A stretch of DNA of 64,000 bases, from NCBI GenBank assembly GCA_024516155.1, contig JAJJXM010000083.1, positions 1 to 64,000 of the forward strand, read 5' to 3'. The first letter of the stretch is position 1. Every line of letters begins with the position of its first letter. The DNA comes from Pyronema omphalodes. Lineage: Eukaryota; Ascomycota; Pezizomycetes; Pezizales; Pyronemataceae. Made by a program: the position numbers and the translations under genes. Below are positions 41,890-54,136 of this stretch, piece by piece. Under the pieces are notes generated by a model. That model did not search any database. It was not told where the DNA came from and saw only the letters and a program-made list of their open reading frames with translations.

Positions 41890-43325
41890 TTAGTATCCAC
41901 ACAACTTCACAACGTCACTCGCACCCTCTCCAGTCAGGTCAGTGATGTACTTCACAAAAGTCTCCAAAGGTACCATATCCAACTTTCCAAGAGAACTGCT
42001 AGTCATGACCTTGCCGCCCCACATAACTCTCACCGCCTTCTTTCCGTCCTTCCTCTTCCTCCAAAGTTCCACCACCACCTCAGCTCCCATTCCCGGCCAA
42101 ACCATCTCATCAATTTGCAAAGCTGAAATGATCAAGCTCATGCTTCCATCATGACCAAAATTATGTCTGTACTTGACATCTGGTCTCTGCAGATGCCCAA
42201 CAAGCTCCGCCAAAAATACACCCATCTTCAGGCGTGAGTATTCCAGCGTATCTTTCCCTCCATCACGGTGCAAGTAACTGTACTCCCACTGTCCCCATCG
42301 AAGAACCTCCTCAACATCGGACGTAGTAACACAATTCTTCGGTTCCTCCACATTACAGGGGAGCGGAACCTGATGACACATTCTGCTGCTAAATGAATCA
42401 AAATAATGATCCCAGTTCTGATGCCACCCCGCATCCTTCGGGTCAACCCCGGAGATGGCATCGAGCCTCTGAGCGAGTGCGCTAGATAACTCTAAATGTT
42501 TCTTCCATCCCTCCCGTTGCAGGATATTATTTCTCGCTGCATCCGCGGCGGGACAGCTATAACTGGGTTGGAGAGAGTCGACATCGCTCGGCTGAACGAG
42601 CAATGGGATATCGGTAGAGAAGGGAAACATAGCTCTAGTCAAAGCACCGGCAACTTGCGAGGTGATAACGTTTGAGGTAACATGAAAGGCGATTGTTCCA
42701 GGGCTGTACATGCGGGGAAGAAAGCCAAGCTTGGAGCCATATACCACGAAAAGGTCACGGCCGTGTGCGAAAGAATCATCGAAGCCACCTTTGGTGATCT
42801 GGGGGAATTGACAAGAGCCGTGATAGTTGGTGCGGTGGAGGGGATTGAGTGGCGATTGCTTGGTCTCCCAGTAGGTGCGAGCAAGGAAGTTGTCATGCGC
42901 TTCGTCCATGGAGACACGGAATTTGGTGTCGCTATTAATCCCGATCAGCTCATACAATTCTATAATGCTCATAGAGAATCGCAGACTAACTGGCACTGCC
43001 ATTGGTGATCTTCGACCGGAAACATGTTACTGGCATAGGGTGTGCGTTTGTGGTGGCGGTGCGTGACTTCGACGTACTCCAATTCATATTCCTGCAAATC
43101 TGGAACAAAATATGTTGATGGATTGATATGTGGCATATTGCAGTAATTGTAGGGTGCAATCTTTGTCGAGCTATCATAGACGAAGCCATTGAGTCCCGGA
43201 CCTTCGTGGGCGAAAGTGATGTTATTCGTATTAGTGGAGCGCGGAGCAATCCATGAAGCTGCGCTGGCTTGATGACAAGCCGCGAGAGCGACTGCCAAAG
43301 ACAGTGTTGTTTGGGCGCTCAACAT
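41890..43325 (-). CDS. Secreted histidine acid phosphatase family protein
   Basis: Exons 43,325-42,991 and 42,931-41,890, with a 59-bp intron (GTTAGT...AATAG, CTGATC near its end), giving 458 residues. The start at 43,325 puts a signal peptide first (MLSAQTTLSLAVALAACHQA). The phosphate-pocket motif is RHHKRTP at residues 90-96 (family RHGxRxP; Gly replaced by His, as I recall for a fungal subfamily). The proton-donor HD is in FGHDGS near residue 372. Conserved blocks include HGSCQFPQITKGGFDDSFAH and LFVVYGSKLGFLP. Family members hydrolyse phosphomonoesters, sometimes phytate; the substrate here is unknown. The splice joins WQC to DTKFRV in frame and removes the premature stop seen on direct reading. 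A degraded copy lies 2.8 kb away at 38,526-39,160. Confidence 0.85.
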
Positions 43326-43592
43326 CTCGTCTCGAAGCGTTACTGATCGTAGGTACATCGATCCGGAAATCATCGTGGCTTTATAGCTGCCTTCTCATGC
43401 ATTTCTCAGCCCCAGTCGTCCCTGATATCAGGGTTCGAAATCAGACATATCTCGGCAATCCCGTTCTGGTCGTGTTCTCGGGGTTCAAGACGATTGGGTG
43501 ACGTTAAGCTAGGTTTAAGACCCTGACACGACTAGCGGTAAATCCTCGGATCCAGCCGAATGCAAGAACGGAAGTTGGCGAAGGATTAGGAC
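43326..43592. other. Upstream region of the acid phosphatase
   Basis: The first 150 bp are duplicated in diverged form at 39,161-39,300. No regulatory motif recognised. It ends at a MITE. Confidence 0.4.
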
Positions 43593-43594
43593 TA

Positions 43595-43960
43595 CAGTCG
43601 ACTCGGTCTATAAGGGTACGCCGGGACCGAAAGGGTCTACCCTTATATGATGTATATTCTTAAAGACCGAGAGGCTTGGCACGAATGATTGATCGAGATG
43701 CACAGAGCCGGGGTAGTGCGGAGGTAAGTGGAGTCCTAGCGCCACACAAATTGCACCATAGCCACACAAATTGTACTATAGCCACATCACCAGCTGCCCC
43801 ACTGTATAAGGGTACCATACAAATTTTTGGCATTTTCATAAGGATATTCTAGTACACTGTGATACCCTTAATTCCCATACAAAAACCGTCGGGACCGCGG
43901 CAGGTACCCTTCTACAGTGGGTATTCTTATAGACAGTACCCTTATAACCCGAGTCGACTG
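43595..43960. mobile_element. MITE with 25-bp inverted termini and TA duplication
   Basis: A 366-bp element with left terminus CAGTCGACTCGG...ATAAGGGTAC (43,595-43,619). The right terminus (43,936-43,960) is its reverse complement with 23 of 25 matches. It is flanked by TA on both sides (43,593-43,594 and 43,961-43,962). Inside are further copies of AAGGGTA/TACCCTT in both orientations. No ORF. TA duplication and CAGT termini fit the Tc1-mariner/pogo superfamily; no transposase source is in the window. Confidence 0.85.
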
Positions 43961-43962
43961 TA

Positions 43963-46107
43963 AATCGCCTTGGCGGTAGATCAGATCTGGTTCAGTATGG
44001 GTGAAGTATCTGAATCGTTTGCGATTCTGAATCGAATGGCTATACGTACATGTTTATCCTTGATGTAATACAAGTTTTCACAGTATAGATGGACATTAAA
44101 CTCCCTGTAGCACTACGTATAATTGACAATTAAAAAGAAGTTATAATTTTGCACTATAACAAATAGCAATTCCTCGAAAAATATATGTACATCCGTACGT
44201 AAACTCCTACAGACTGACACAAGAAAAGACTTCAAATGTTTTTTTGGTTTCCTTAGCATGCCCACGGGCCACAAGTTAGCAACTACAAGATGCAGATCAG
44301 AAAGAGTTAATCCAACCAAATCGATATCAGCGATCATTTAATCCCAAATAAAATACTTAACTTCAAATACATATTTACGATGACTTTGGCCAGCATTGGT
44401 CTCTCCAAGGCACAAACGGGCTAGGAGAAATATGCCTTCACCAAGATTTTGTCTTGAATACTGCGGCCGTGACGATATTCACGATTCAAGCGCACGGATG
44501 TACTTATATTGAGAAACAGATTCACTATAAAATACGACTGTTTTGATAAAGAACGTATGGACATGTATAACAAAGACAGCATTCGGTTCTAGACCCACAA
44601 GATCATCTGCACGGACTATATAATTTTATACAGCATTTCTGGATACTTGTTACCGAGCACTGTGTAATTCACGGATGGCTATCTATCCAAAATTCCTGAT
44701 GAACTATTGCTACCAAATAGACGTATGGTATATGAAGCGGGAGTGGAAGTCCCAAGAATGGCTAATCTCGCCAGCCCATATTTCTTTCCAACGGCAAAAG
44801 GATACTATCAAATATTTGACATTTCACCAGCCGCATTAATTGCTTATATACGTCTACACCTGAGCTCGCCAACAAAAAATGGGATCATAACAGGACGAGG
44901 TAACGTTGAAAACCAAGCCCTAAATCTTAGGAAAGATAGTTACCGGCCAGAAGTAAAACATTATTTAATAGACTTGCGCAAGATCCCTGCATAAAATGGC
45001 TTACTGTTACAAATGACTAATCTCACACGTCTTTGATTTTTCAGGAACGCATCCGAAACCTCGATCTGCAAGATAAACTTTCCGATACCATCTCGAGGCC
45101 ACTGGCTAATATAGCCCTAATGCACAAGTGCCCATATGACACATCCCAGAAGCCCGGTTACAAGCATCTGATAAACATCCGTTTGTTCGCGGAATAATAC
45201 ACCCATCATCAGGACACAGAAGTAATATATTCCATCCATTAGAGCCTTCTCTGTAGAGCACACGGAAGGAGCATGGGGACCAGTATCCACAGTACATGGA
45301 GTGCATGGACTGCCTGATCGAATATGTCAGGGAAAAATCATGTTGACACATTCGCCACCATTACCCGTTTTTATCATCCGGTCACTTTGGAGTCACACGG
45401 CCGTTTTGAGGCTCTAGGTGCAGGGATGGGTTATATTATTGTAAACGAGAAGCGAGTCAGTGTTTTAGATTCGATGGTTATGGATTTATTCGTATTTCTG
45501 GAAGGCGCAGAGTGGAGCGGATATGACGCTGTTATATTTTGGGCCTTATGTTGATGTGCCGTACATAATAATCAAGGTGAACAGTATTATCTCAACTAAG
45601 TCTGTATCGCGCGTATTGTGTGGTTGGGAATTTCCGTTGCGCTTCCACCTCAGAAAACGCGGCTGCCTAGCGATGATTCATTGGCACAGGGTACGCAGAC
45701 TGTCATCTGGCGGCTAACAGCAGGGATCCTAACCCCGCCATCTTTGCGCGCAATGGTATTTCTTCCGCGCCCATGGCGGCTTTTCTATGTTCCCGAATTT
45801 GTTACGCTTGAGTTATCTTTATGAATTATAGCGGACATATTGAGCCCCAAGGTTGCCTTCGGACCAATCCTATTTCAAAAAAAAAAACTCCTCTGCGAAA
45901 CATTTCCAGAAAACCAAGCCCCACAATACGTCAGCATCCTGCATACCTCAGTATAAAATACGAACTGGTCACACGTCAAAAATTTGTCTCTTTATCACAA
46001 GACCCAAACCATCCATCAAGACTACCTATCCCCATCCTCTAAAAACCCCCCTCGTCCCCTCTTCCCTTTCTGTAACTTCTAATCCATCATCAACAAAACC
46101 CAACAAA
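43963..46107. other. Gene-poor AT-rich region
   Basis: No supported gene. An open frame at 44,725-44,994 (plus, from MVYEAGVEVPRMANLASPYF) has coding-like composition, and a possible acceptor (TTTTTCAG at about 45,044) precedes another short open stretch (RIRNLDLQDKLSDTISRPLA). I recognise no family and cannot connect them with confidence; a decayed gene is possible. Confidence 0.35.
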
Positions 46108-46863
46108 ATGTGTCCTCGAACTCTCTGCACCTGCGGAGGCCATACCTACTGTCTCGAAACCCTGCACTCGCACACAACCCATCGACACAGCCTCCACATC
46201 CCCCATCACCAACACCCCGCAAATCCAGCCCCTCTAATCCCACACCTCTCCTCTCCAAGAACCCATTTCCCCATCTCCACCTCCCTGATCCCATCCACCA
46301 ACCCCTCCTACCCCCAAGAAACCCAAACCGAACTCTTCACTCGAATCGCAAACCAAATCGGGCATGATCTCGCACCGATATCCCTCGCGGCTCGTCAGGC
46401 ACAGATTGAGGAAGCAAGATTAGACAAAGAACGTGAAGAGGCTAGTAATCGGTATTGGCAGCTTGATTGGCAGATACGAAGGTTGGCGATATGTTCCGGT
46501 GGAGGGGATGAAGTTACGGGGGGAAGGGTGGTTACAAGGACTAGGATACAGGATGATGATGAGAGAGGACGGAGGGGGAGGTATATGCAGTTGGAATTTG
46601 GGCCTGTGAGGAGAAGGAATAGAAGCTTGGATGGAAGTGAGGGTTCTTGGGAGGAGGAGGAGTTGGTGGAGGTGGAATATGAGAGGGATTATGGGGGGAG
46701 GAGAAGTATATCGGTGGAGAGAAGGAGGAGGTGTGGGTATTGTCATGATGTGGGCCATCGTAGCAGGGAGTGTCGGGTGGAATATGGGGTTCATGGTGGT
46801 GGGGAAACTCAGAATCATAGATCGCGGACTCCGAGGGGGGCTTTTAGGCATGTGCGTGCATAA
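46108..46863 (+). CDS. Hypothetical CCHC zinc-knuckle protein
   Basis: 251 codons, single exon. The open frame extends 85 codons upstream, but that part is low complexity and the ATG at 46,108 has a good context (CAACAAAATG). The N-terminus is Cys/His-rich (MCPRTLCTCGGHTYCLETLH), possibly metal-binding, followed by a His/Pro/Ser-rich linker. Residues about 75-125 form a likely amphipathic helix (AARQAQIEEARLDKEREEAS, then NRYWQLDWQIRRLA). An Arg/Glu-rich region then precedes a CCHC knuckle, CGYCHDVGHRSREC, near the end. CCHC knuckles bind single-stranded RNA or DNA. I do not recognise a named family. Base composition is skewed: the first half is C-rich, the second half G-rich on the same strand. 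Confidence 0.6.
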   Translation: MCPRTLCTCGGHTYCLETLHSHTTHRHSLHIPHHQHPANPAPLIPHLSSPRTHFPISTSLIPSTNPSYPQETQTELFTRIANQIGHDLAPISLAARQAQIEEARLDKEREEASNRYWQLDWQIRRLAICSGGGDEVTGGRVVTRTRIQDDDERGRRGRYMQLEFGPVRRRNRSLDGSEGSWEEEELVEVEYERDYGGRRSISVERRRRCGYCHDVGHRSRECRVEYGVHGGGETQNHRSRTPRGAFRHVRA

Positions 46864-49800
46864 CTAGGGGGTTTGATTACTTTAATACCTTTTGGGGAGG
46901 GTATTAATATATGTCAGTTGATCTTTTTCTTGGTTATTTTGGCTTCCATTTCTACAATGTCTTATTATGTCTGTTCTGTTCGTTTACTTACTGGTTGTAA
47001 TTCCTTTGATTAATACCTTCTACCAATTTTCCTCCTCCACAAATTCGCTTGATTCCAGCCTTCCAACGTCATTGTGGTTGAAAAGAAATTTCAAGTAACC
47101 AATACCCTCATGGCTCCCACAGTCGTATGCCCTCTATATACCATCAAGTTTATTCAATCCAAGTATCCACCACCCCATTATAGATGTCATACGGTTAAAC
47201 GGTCCGACAGTCAGATAGTTGAACGGTTAGAATCCGGAGTAAAATATTCATAGTTTTCAGGCTGTAATATCTATGATATGTATTTAAGCTACAACAGTAT
47301 ACCAAAGCTTTAAAAGTACACAAGTGTTTTCACACACTATCAATCACTCGATCAATTTCTAACTGACCAACGGACACCAAAAATCCTGATTTGAATCATT
47401 TAATTCATTACATCCAAAGACATATCCCCATTGCCAATCCAATCAGATAATTACAGTAAACATTTCGATGTCATAAAAGTAAACGTTGACAAAGTTACGG
47501 TCCTAAACTGGCAAATCTAGGGTCTGAAGACATAATACGGACACTGACGTGACTTATAACAGTTGCAAAGGTGATCACGAGGATACTGATGATATCGACC
47601 CTGCCTGCCACCAGTTGATACACGGAACTTCCATCGATGACCTATCGGTAATTTGTTAAACTCGTAAACAACTGAAGATTCTACCCTATGGTATATTTCA
47701 ATCAGTCACTTTACATCAGAAAGTCATATTATCCGTCACAAAAATGAAACAAAGTTATGTGTGCGAAATTCAATCTAAGCAGCATAGCCTTGTCTTCGTT
47801 AGGACGTTGCTCCCAAGCGAGCAGTCCTGTTCACCTTCTTTTCCCCTGTTTTTCTTCCTTTTCCTCTATGACGTGTGGTATTTTCCAAGGCCCTCAGATC
47901 AGCTTAAAAGGTATGAATCTCCTCTGCTACTAATAGATTGCCATTGGCACTTTGGGCAATGGTTCGGGATTCGTGGCTAGTGATAGTGCGTGATGCGGAT
48001 GTCGCGGGAGGCTTTGCTGGGTGTTTCCATCCTGCTGTTTGTGGCTCCGGAAGGTATTGATGATCATTGAGATATTCTGATAATTTTGTGAGATTCTCAA
48101 AACCCTAAGATGTGCCGTCAATATCTTCCAAAGCATCATTTGGGGTTGTAAACACCTACAGCAATCATTATCATTATCATTGTGGTCCTCTCCCCTGATC
48201 CAGGAACATTTCTCTCGGCACAATAAGAATTTGTTTCTGGTTGAGAAAAGCTTTCATAGTTCATCTGCGAATGCTAGAACTTTCTATTCTTCTTGCCTGG
48301 CTGTGCTGGATTTAACAATATAACATTTTTCTGCAGCATCCAATGAAAACTTTGAACTGATCATATATTCCAGGTCACTCTAGGTTATACAGACATCAAC
48401 CATTATGATCCCAATTTACTCCAGTGGAATGTGCTTGGTATCATCGTTGGATGGTAAAGAATCAATCGGTCCCATACTGATTGGTGATACAGATGACAAT
48501 GGCGCGATTGATCACAGGTATTCAGGAAGAATCTGTGCAGAGTCGCCATCTATATCTGGATTTCTAGATGCTTCAGGTGGGGTTCGTCGGACTTTAGTGG
48601 AAGTAACGTTCGGGATTTGTTGAGTCAGTCAGAAGATCCACACTGGGAATGCAGTTATCAGTAGGTAACCAGAGCTCATTCTATCGAGAGGAATCTTACA
48701 GGCTTTTTTCCATTTAGCTGGCAAAGATAGACTTTGATCTTCTTAGCATTCTTAGCTGTGTTCGGTTGCGTATTTTTTCTTGATTTGTCCACACCCAGTT
48801 GCCTGCTGTTTCAACTGGTTCCTCCTCTTTGATCTGTTATTCCATGCCATGCCCTGGCAAATTTGCTTGAGAATCATCTCAACGACATGCTTTATCCACC
48901 CATAGAGGGGTCCCAACAACCTGTGTGCAGCATTGATGGATCATCATCATTATCATTGTGTTCCTCTTCCCTGATCCAAGAAACCAGCACACCCTGACGA
49001 TCGGAAGTAGCATCTGTGGCTATCATACTTAAGCATATCATCAATCCTTGAGATAACTCTACAGCGATACCCTGTGGTATATATAAATCTAGAAAAAGTA
49101 CACAGCCAATAATTCAAACTTTATACCGAATAATGTACACACTGAGCATTATAAGCCAAACCATGACTGCACATATTTTCTGAGCCGAAGGAAAAAAGAA
49201 CCCAATTCCACAATATCAAAGAAGGTATCTCTGTGTATTACATAACATCACCTTCAGAAGCGAAATCTCCACATTGTCGAGAATCTTGCAGTCTAACCTT
49301 TGTATGTACTGACCATTAATCTGGTCTGGTTCTATCATTTCTTGTGAGCTTCAGAGAAACAGTGTTATCTTTACCTCAGTATATGCTCGAGTATCGTCAG
49401 GTCAGGATATACAATTCTCATGTAGTCGAAGAAGTTGCGCAAGGGCGAGCTTGAATACGGGTTGCACCTGATTGTATTGCAAAGTTTGTCGATGGTCAAA
49501 GGACCTCTGGAATGAGAGCCATCAATGAAAGAGTCCAGAACTATCCTTCGGTTTAGCAAACCCATACAAAAATGTATATAACCCGGTCTTTTTATTGCTG
49601 CCTTAATCCTACCATTCATATCCCCGCAGAGAGCCAGGAGCCGGGAATTACCGATGTATTATTGCATTGAACACCTAGACGTTGTTGATTGGTCCAAAAG
49701 AAAAAGGGAGAAAGAGGAAACGGTCTTCGACGCATACCTCCATTCAAGATGGACTGTCCATGCGCCACCGCGAAGAGGACCCTAAAGTATTTGGTCTTTC

Positions 49801-51100
49801 CTTTCCAAAGCGGATGAAAACACTGTACTATTTCCCTCGCCGCAGAAAATGAATGTGATGAAATCAGTGCTGTGGCGAGAATCACGGCCTTTTTACACCA
49901 ATGACCGGTTCTTGTTGTGACATATAATGTCCTCTTCATTGAAATTGGTGTTAGTTGATATTGACTTATATCCAGCTATTATCCCTCTTGAAATGTAGAC
50001 CTTGACAATACTTGATGTTATTTCAAAGCTGGCATGTAATTTTATAGTGAAGATACAGAGACCATCAACGTGGAAACAGTGATAGTATTCCAGAGTTGGA
50101 TTATGATGTTATGTTGCAGATCCACCGAAGAGAAGAGATACGACAAATGCGACGCTCTAAGTCCAGACGAAAAAGAGGAACTACAAACCAGTGTTTGTCA
50201 AGGATGTAGTGTAGCAAAACCAATACTTAATTATAGCCCAGGTGTTTGTCTGAGCTTCATCTAGCAGAGGAAAGCTGAGCCAAGTGAGAGGGAGCGGAAG
50301 CTCTAAGCCCACCGAAATATGATGCGTTGACAATACTTGCTGTAATTCCAAAGTTGGATCAGAATACTAGATACAAATATCGATAACGTATCACCAGATG
50401 CAGCCGATATACGTTATCAGGAAAGCTGCAAAACCAGAGAACGAACAGGTGTGGGTGAGATATACAATCAGACAGCCGGAGATAAAGCCTAGTTGTTGTA
50501 TACATAGTAAAAACAGTTGGTTTCGGCATTGGATAGGAATTCGGAGGTGCCGGATTGGTGGTTGTCGAGATCCCTGCGGTTTTAGTGGTCAATCATCGAG
50601 ATCATCTTGGTTGCTGTAGCTGCCTTGGCTAGTACATTGCTCTGAGTCCGGCATCGTACTGAATGTCGTTGATATTGCGAACAAGCATTGTTGTAATCGT
50701 CGTCGCTGTTATGTTTGTTGATCAAAAAGAGGAGAGAAACTGGAAAAAGATAAATCATCAAGACAAAGCTTTAGAAACATACAAACGCAAAAAAAAAGTC
50801 TGAATCCAGACATATCGCAACTGCAGTCCAAAGTTGGATCATGGTGTTACGTTGCAGATATACCGAGGAGAAGAGATATAGAAAGAGTGGCGGGATAGGT
50901 TGCGAGGAAGTAGAGGTCTGAAAACTTGAGTGGTTGATAAAGATGTGGTGTGTTAATCAGAGAATCCAACGTCGGATGGTTGCCCGTGAGGGAGAGTAGC
51001 TGGAAAAGAGGAGGCGAAAAGGAGGAGAGAATGAGGAGAAGAACCGAAGAGAGATGAGATTAAGGCTGTTGGTTATTTATTGAGAAGCGGGAAACTTGAG
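46864..51100. other. Gene-poor region with decayed short duplications
   Basis: No supported gene over about 4.2 kb. Short repeats: 48,155-48,212 and 48,947-48,984 share ATTATCATTGTG...CCTGATCCA. Segments near 50,090, 50,345 and 50,825 share AAAGTTGGATCA/GTTGCAGAT. Two adjacent minus-strand frames (49,939-49,616 and 49,619-49,371) have ATG starts but no recognisable domain and are left unannotated. Confidence 0.4.
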
Positions 51101-51176
51101 GAGAGAAACCGAGGATAAATAGGAATAGATAGAGATAGAGATAGAGAAAGAAACAATGATGACCGTGGCAACTACG

Positions 51177-51400
51177 AGTATGTAGCTTGTAGCCTATAGT
51201 ATGTAGCATGTAAACGGTAGGTGACTGTGGAGAACGATACATGGATATAATCATGGTATAGGCACGTGCGGCAGAGTCTGTAGTTCGTAGTTTACAACTA
51301 CCCGTCGCTCGAGGTAAGAATTGGTTGCATGAAATTCCCATCTCATTTTTCATCACGGACTCACGGTTGATTTTGTTTTTCATGGAATTGAATCTATTTT
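51177..51400. repeat. Dispersed repeat, copy 1
   Basis: One of three diverged copies sharing ACATGGATATA, CGGCAGAG, TAGTTTACA, a CTC(G)AGG stretch and a TTGTTTTTCATGG end (other copies at 51,505-51,690 and 52,240-52,490). No coding capacity. Boundaries approximate. Confidence 0.5.
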
Positions 51401-51504
51401 GAGTCTTGGTTCCCTTCAGTTTACTCCAAATATTCTAACTGCGGCCCAGTGTGGAGGGACAAGATAATCAAACCTGTAGCAAATAGAACCTAGTTATCCA
51501 CCGT

Positions 51505-51690
51505 AGCCTGTAGGCTGTAGCATGCAGCTTGTAGAAAATTATTCCGCGACATGGATATAAAGTTACATCAGTTACAGGTACAAGCGGCAGAGTTCATACA
51601 TAGTTTACAGCCACCCCTCCATCGGTTAAGACTCAAGGAAAGGATTGGCTGTTTGAAATCCTCATTACGGCATGGTTAGTTTCTTTATGT
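51505..51690. repeat. Dispersed repeat, copy 2
   Basis: Second copy: GACATGGATATAAAGTTACA...CGGCAGAGTTCATACATAGT. Shorter and more diverged on its right side. Confidence 0.5.
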
Positions 51691-51986
51691 AATCCTTGAT
51701 TTCCTTTACCACATCCATCACTCTACGCTAAAGTCTGTTTCTGTTCCCCAATAAACAGAGAAGAGAAAGTGCGAATAAATGAATGGATGATTTAATTCCA
51801 GTCAATTGGTGAGAAACCAGGGTAGAAACTCAGGAGTGAAATTGAGGAGAAACTGTGGCGAACCCCAGGGGCAAAACTACGGAATGATGGATAGAGAGAT
51901 ATGTAGTCTTGAAGATGAAGATGGAAATAGAGGTGGATATAGAGAGACAGAGTCCGAACCAGCCGCTGCCCTGGAAATGCCAGTAT

Positions 51987-52211
51987 GTCTTTTTTTTTTT
52001 TAATTTTTTTTTTCATACATGCATCTAACTGTAGGGTTATGGCGGAAGCTAGCTAATTAATTTACATTGCTAACTGTCGAGTGTTACCTCGACAGTTACC
52101 GGGAACGCCCCGGGGCCGTCTTTCTTTTGTTGGTTTGTAGCCCCCCTCTTGTCTTTCATGCTACATTTCTCTCCTTCTCATTGTTATGTCCTTGAGCTCT
52201 GTGCGTTCCGA
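51987..52211 (-). mobile_element. Severely 5'-truncated LINE 3' end
   Basis: About 225 bp flanked by the 12-bp duplication AAATGCCAGTAT (51,975-51,986 and 52,212-52,223). On the minus strand it ends in an A-rich tail of about 27 nt. Its 3' part, CTTCCGCCATAACCCTACAG, resembles the 3' end of the half-LINE (CCTCCGCCATAACCTTACGG), and GGGAACGCCCCGGGGCCGTC matches GGGATGCGCCCCAGAGCGGT. It is therefore a diverged relative, mostly 3' untranslated sequence. Confidence 0.78.
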
Positions 52212-52239
52212 AAATGCCAGTATATGCCACGTACTCAAT

Positions 52240-52490
52240 TATGGACTAGGATACTAACATGGATATATAGTTACTGCGTAGAGTAGAGTATGTAAACACG
52301 GCAGAGCACAACCGGCGGAGTTTGTAGTCCCTACGTAGTTTACAATTACTCCTTGCCTGTCTATCAAGACCCGAGGCTCGAAACTCAAGGTACGTACTAG
52401 ATACACGAAAGCTTGCTTTTTTATTTTGTTTCATGCTTCATCTCAGACTCACAATCAGCTTTGTTTTTCATGGCACCGATTCTCTTGAAG
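52240..52490. repeat. Dispersed repeat, copy 3
   Basis: Third copy: AACATGGATATATAGTTACT...GTAGTTTACAATTACTCC, ending with GTTTTTCATGGCACCGATTC, which matches the end of copy 1 (TTTTTCATGGAATTGAAT). It lies immediately right of the LINE remnant. Confidence 0.5.
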
Positions 52491-52891
52491 TCTCTTTACG
52501 TCAATTTTTTCCTTGTCTTTTCTTCTCTATACTCTACAGTTTCAACAACGGGGGGCGGGGGGGGGGGGGATGGGGATTTAAACCCAATTCAGGATACTTC
52601 TCTACCAGATCCCCTAAGATGCAAAGCCATCGTTTCATAAAAACCTTTATACCTCTAAGTTAGAAACGAATTCTCAGGTCAACACTCGTTGTATAGGTTC
52701 AACATACATGATAAAACTTTAGCTCTTATTAAATTCCGCAATGATATTATCTTCCGGAACCGTGTTGCCGTCATGTGCAGATATAGATAGTAATGATGGG
52801 GTTTAGGTTACATAGCATTTGGTATAAATGAAAGGGCTTGGTTCATTTCAATCTTCATCACGCACTCATTCTCGGGGGGGGGGGGGGTTAT

Positions 52892-52998
52892 TTTCTCCCT
52901 TCTCTCTTTTTCTCTCCCTTCTCTCTTTTTCTCTCCCTTCTCTCTTTTTCTCTCCCTTCTCTCTTTTTCTCTCCCTTCTCTCTTTTTCTCTCCCTTCC
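52892..52998. repeat. 19-bp pyrimidine minisatellite, six copies
   Basis: CTCCCTTCTCTCTTTTTCT repeated at 19-bp spacing (52,895, 52,914, 52,933, 52,952, 52,971, 52,990), preceded by a run of 14 G at 52,874-52,887. Confidence 0.85.
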
Positions 52999-53331
52999 CC
53001 CTCTTTTTTTTTCTCTTTTTCTCTTTCTTTCTTAATAATATAATCGACTAATTAATTCCCTTTAGACTTTAATCTTAATCCCCTATTCCTCTGTTCCTTC
53101 CTTTACTCCAAATTCTGAGTGATGTAGATAGACTAAAACATCTCATGATCCAATTATTCCATTATTTCATTCGGCTGTTCCTAGGTTGTGTATAGGTACA
53201 ACAACTTCCTCCCTTCCTTCCTTCTTTCCTTCCTTCCTTCTTTCTTTCCGTCGCTGATTTTCTTAACGTACATACAGCTACAAAACTCAAACTAAACCTA
53301 CATCATTTCTCCCAATAAGCAGGTCCAGCAA

Positions 53332-53399
53332 CCATCCATCCATCCATCCATCCATCCATCCATCCATCCAATCCATCCATCCATCCATCCATCCATCCC
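53332..53399. repeat. ATCC tetranucleotide microsatellite
   Basis: About 16 repeats of CATC/ATCC with one interruption near 53,370. Confidence 0.9.
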
Positions 53400-54136
53400 A
53401 CCCATGCCACCGTCCAACCATCCACATCATTGCATCGTCACATCACAGATGCTTAAAACAACATGAACGCAAAAAACTGATGATGATACAGACTGATGAA
53501 TTGGTGAAAGCTATCAATACCCAGCATCTAGAATCTCGATGATATCGAAGAAGATGGCGACATGGTGTTAGAGGATATAGCTATGGCTTGAAGGATATGG
53601 CTATGGCTTGAAGGATGAAGAATGAAGCTTAATATATAGGGGAATATGGGGAATATGGGGGATATGGGGGATATGGGGGATATGGGGGTTAAGAATGATG
53701 TCCGGACTCCGGAGATCAGAGGAGTATCGGGTGTGATGCGGGATGATGGATGATGGACGATGGGTGATGTGGAGGGGGGGAGGGGGAGATGGAAGGGCGA
53801 ATTTTGGGGTTTCATTTTTTCTGGTAGTTAGTTCTATTTTTTTTTTTTTAGGGTTCTCTGTATTGTAATATTGCTGGAGTTGAAACCCACGGGATGGGAA
53901 TAGTCACTGTGATTCATCGAGTTTCCTTACAAGCAAGCACCCGCTTTTGCTTTATGCGGAGTACTTTTATGAAACTTGATCCAAAAAAATCAATTCAGGT
54001 ATGTGTAGGTAGGAAGGTATCATGAAAAAAAGCACAACCAAAACGAACCAAACAATACACCGCTTCCTCTACCCCTTTAGTACTCCAAAAACAACCAGAA
54101 AAAACCAATGACTGATATTAACAACTCGAAACAATC

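Larger units (their letters stand above)
52491..54136. other. Low-complexity intergenic region
   Basis: No gene. It contains the two microsatellites listed, a G-rich stretch (52,550-52,575), CCTTCCTT tracts (53,208-53,250) and a GGGGGATAT minisatellite (53,638-53,690). Confidence 0.6.

Noticed and set aside
44725..44994. 90-codon plus-strand frame with coding-like composition
   Set aside because: No family recognised, and no firm link to the open stretch after the possible acceptor near 45,044. Mentioned only in the intergenic entry.
45853..46107. 85-codon upstream extension of the CCHC protein
   Set aside because: Low-complexity Lys/Ser/Pro-rich sequence without a good start context. The ATG at 46,108 has a better context and starts the Cys-rich segment.
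49371..49939. Two adjacent minus-strand frames as a hypothetical gene
   Set aside because: No domain, no shared frame or clear intron between them, and located in a gene-poor region with decayed repeats.
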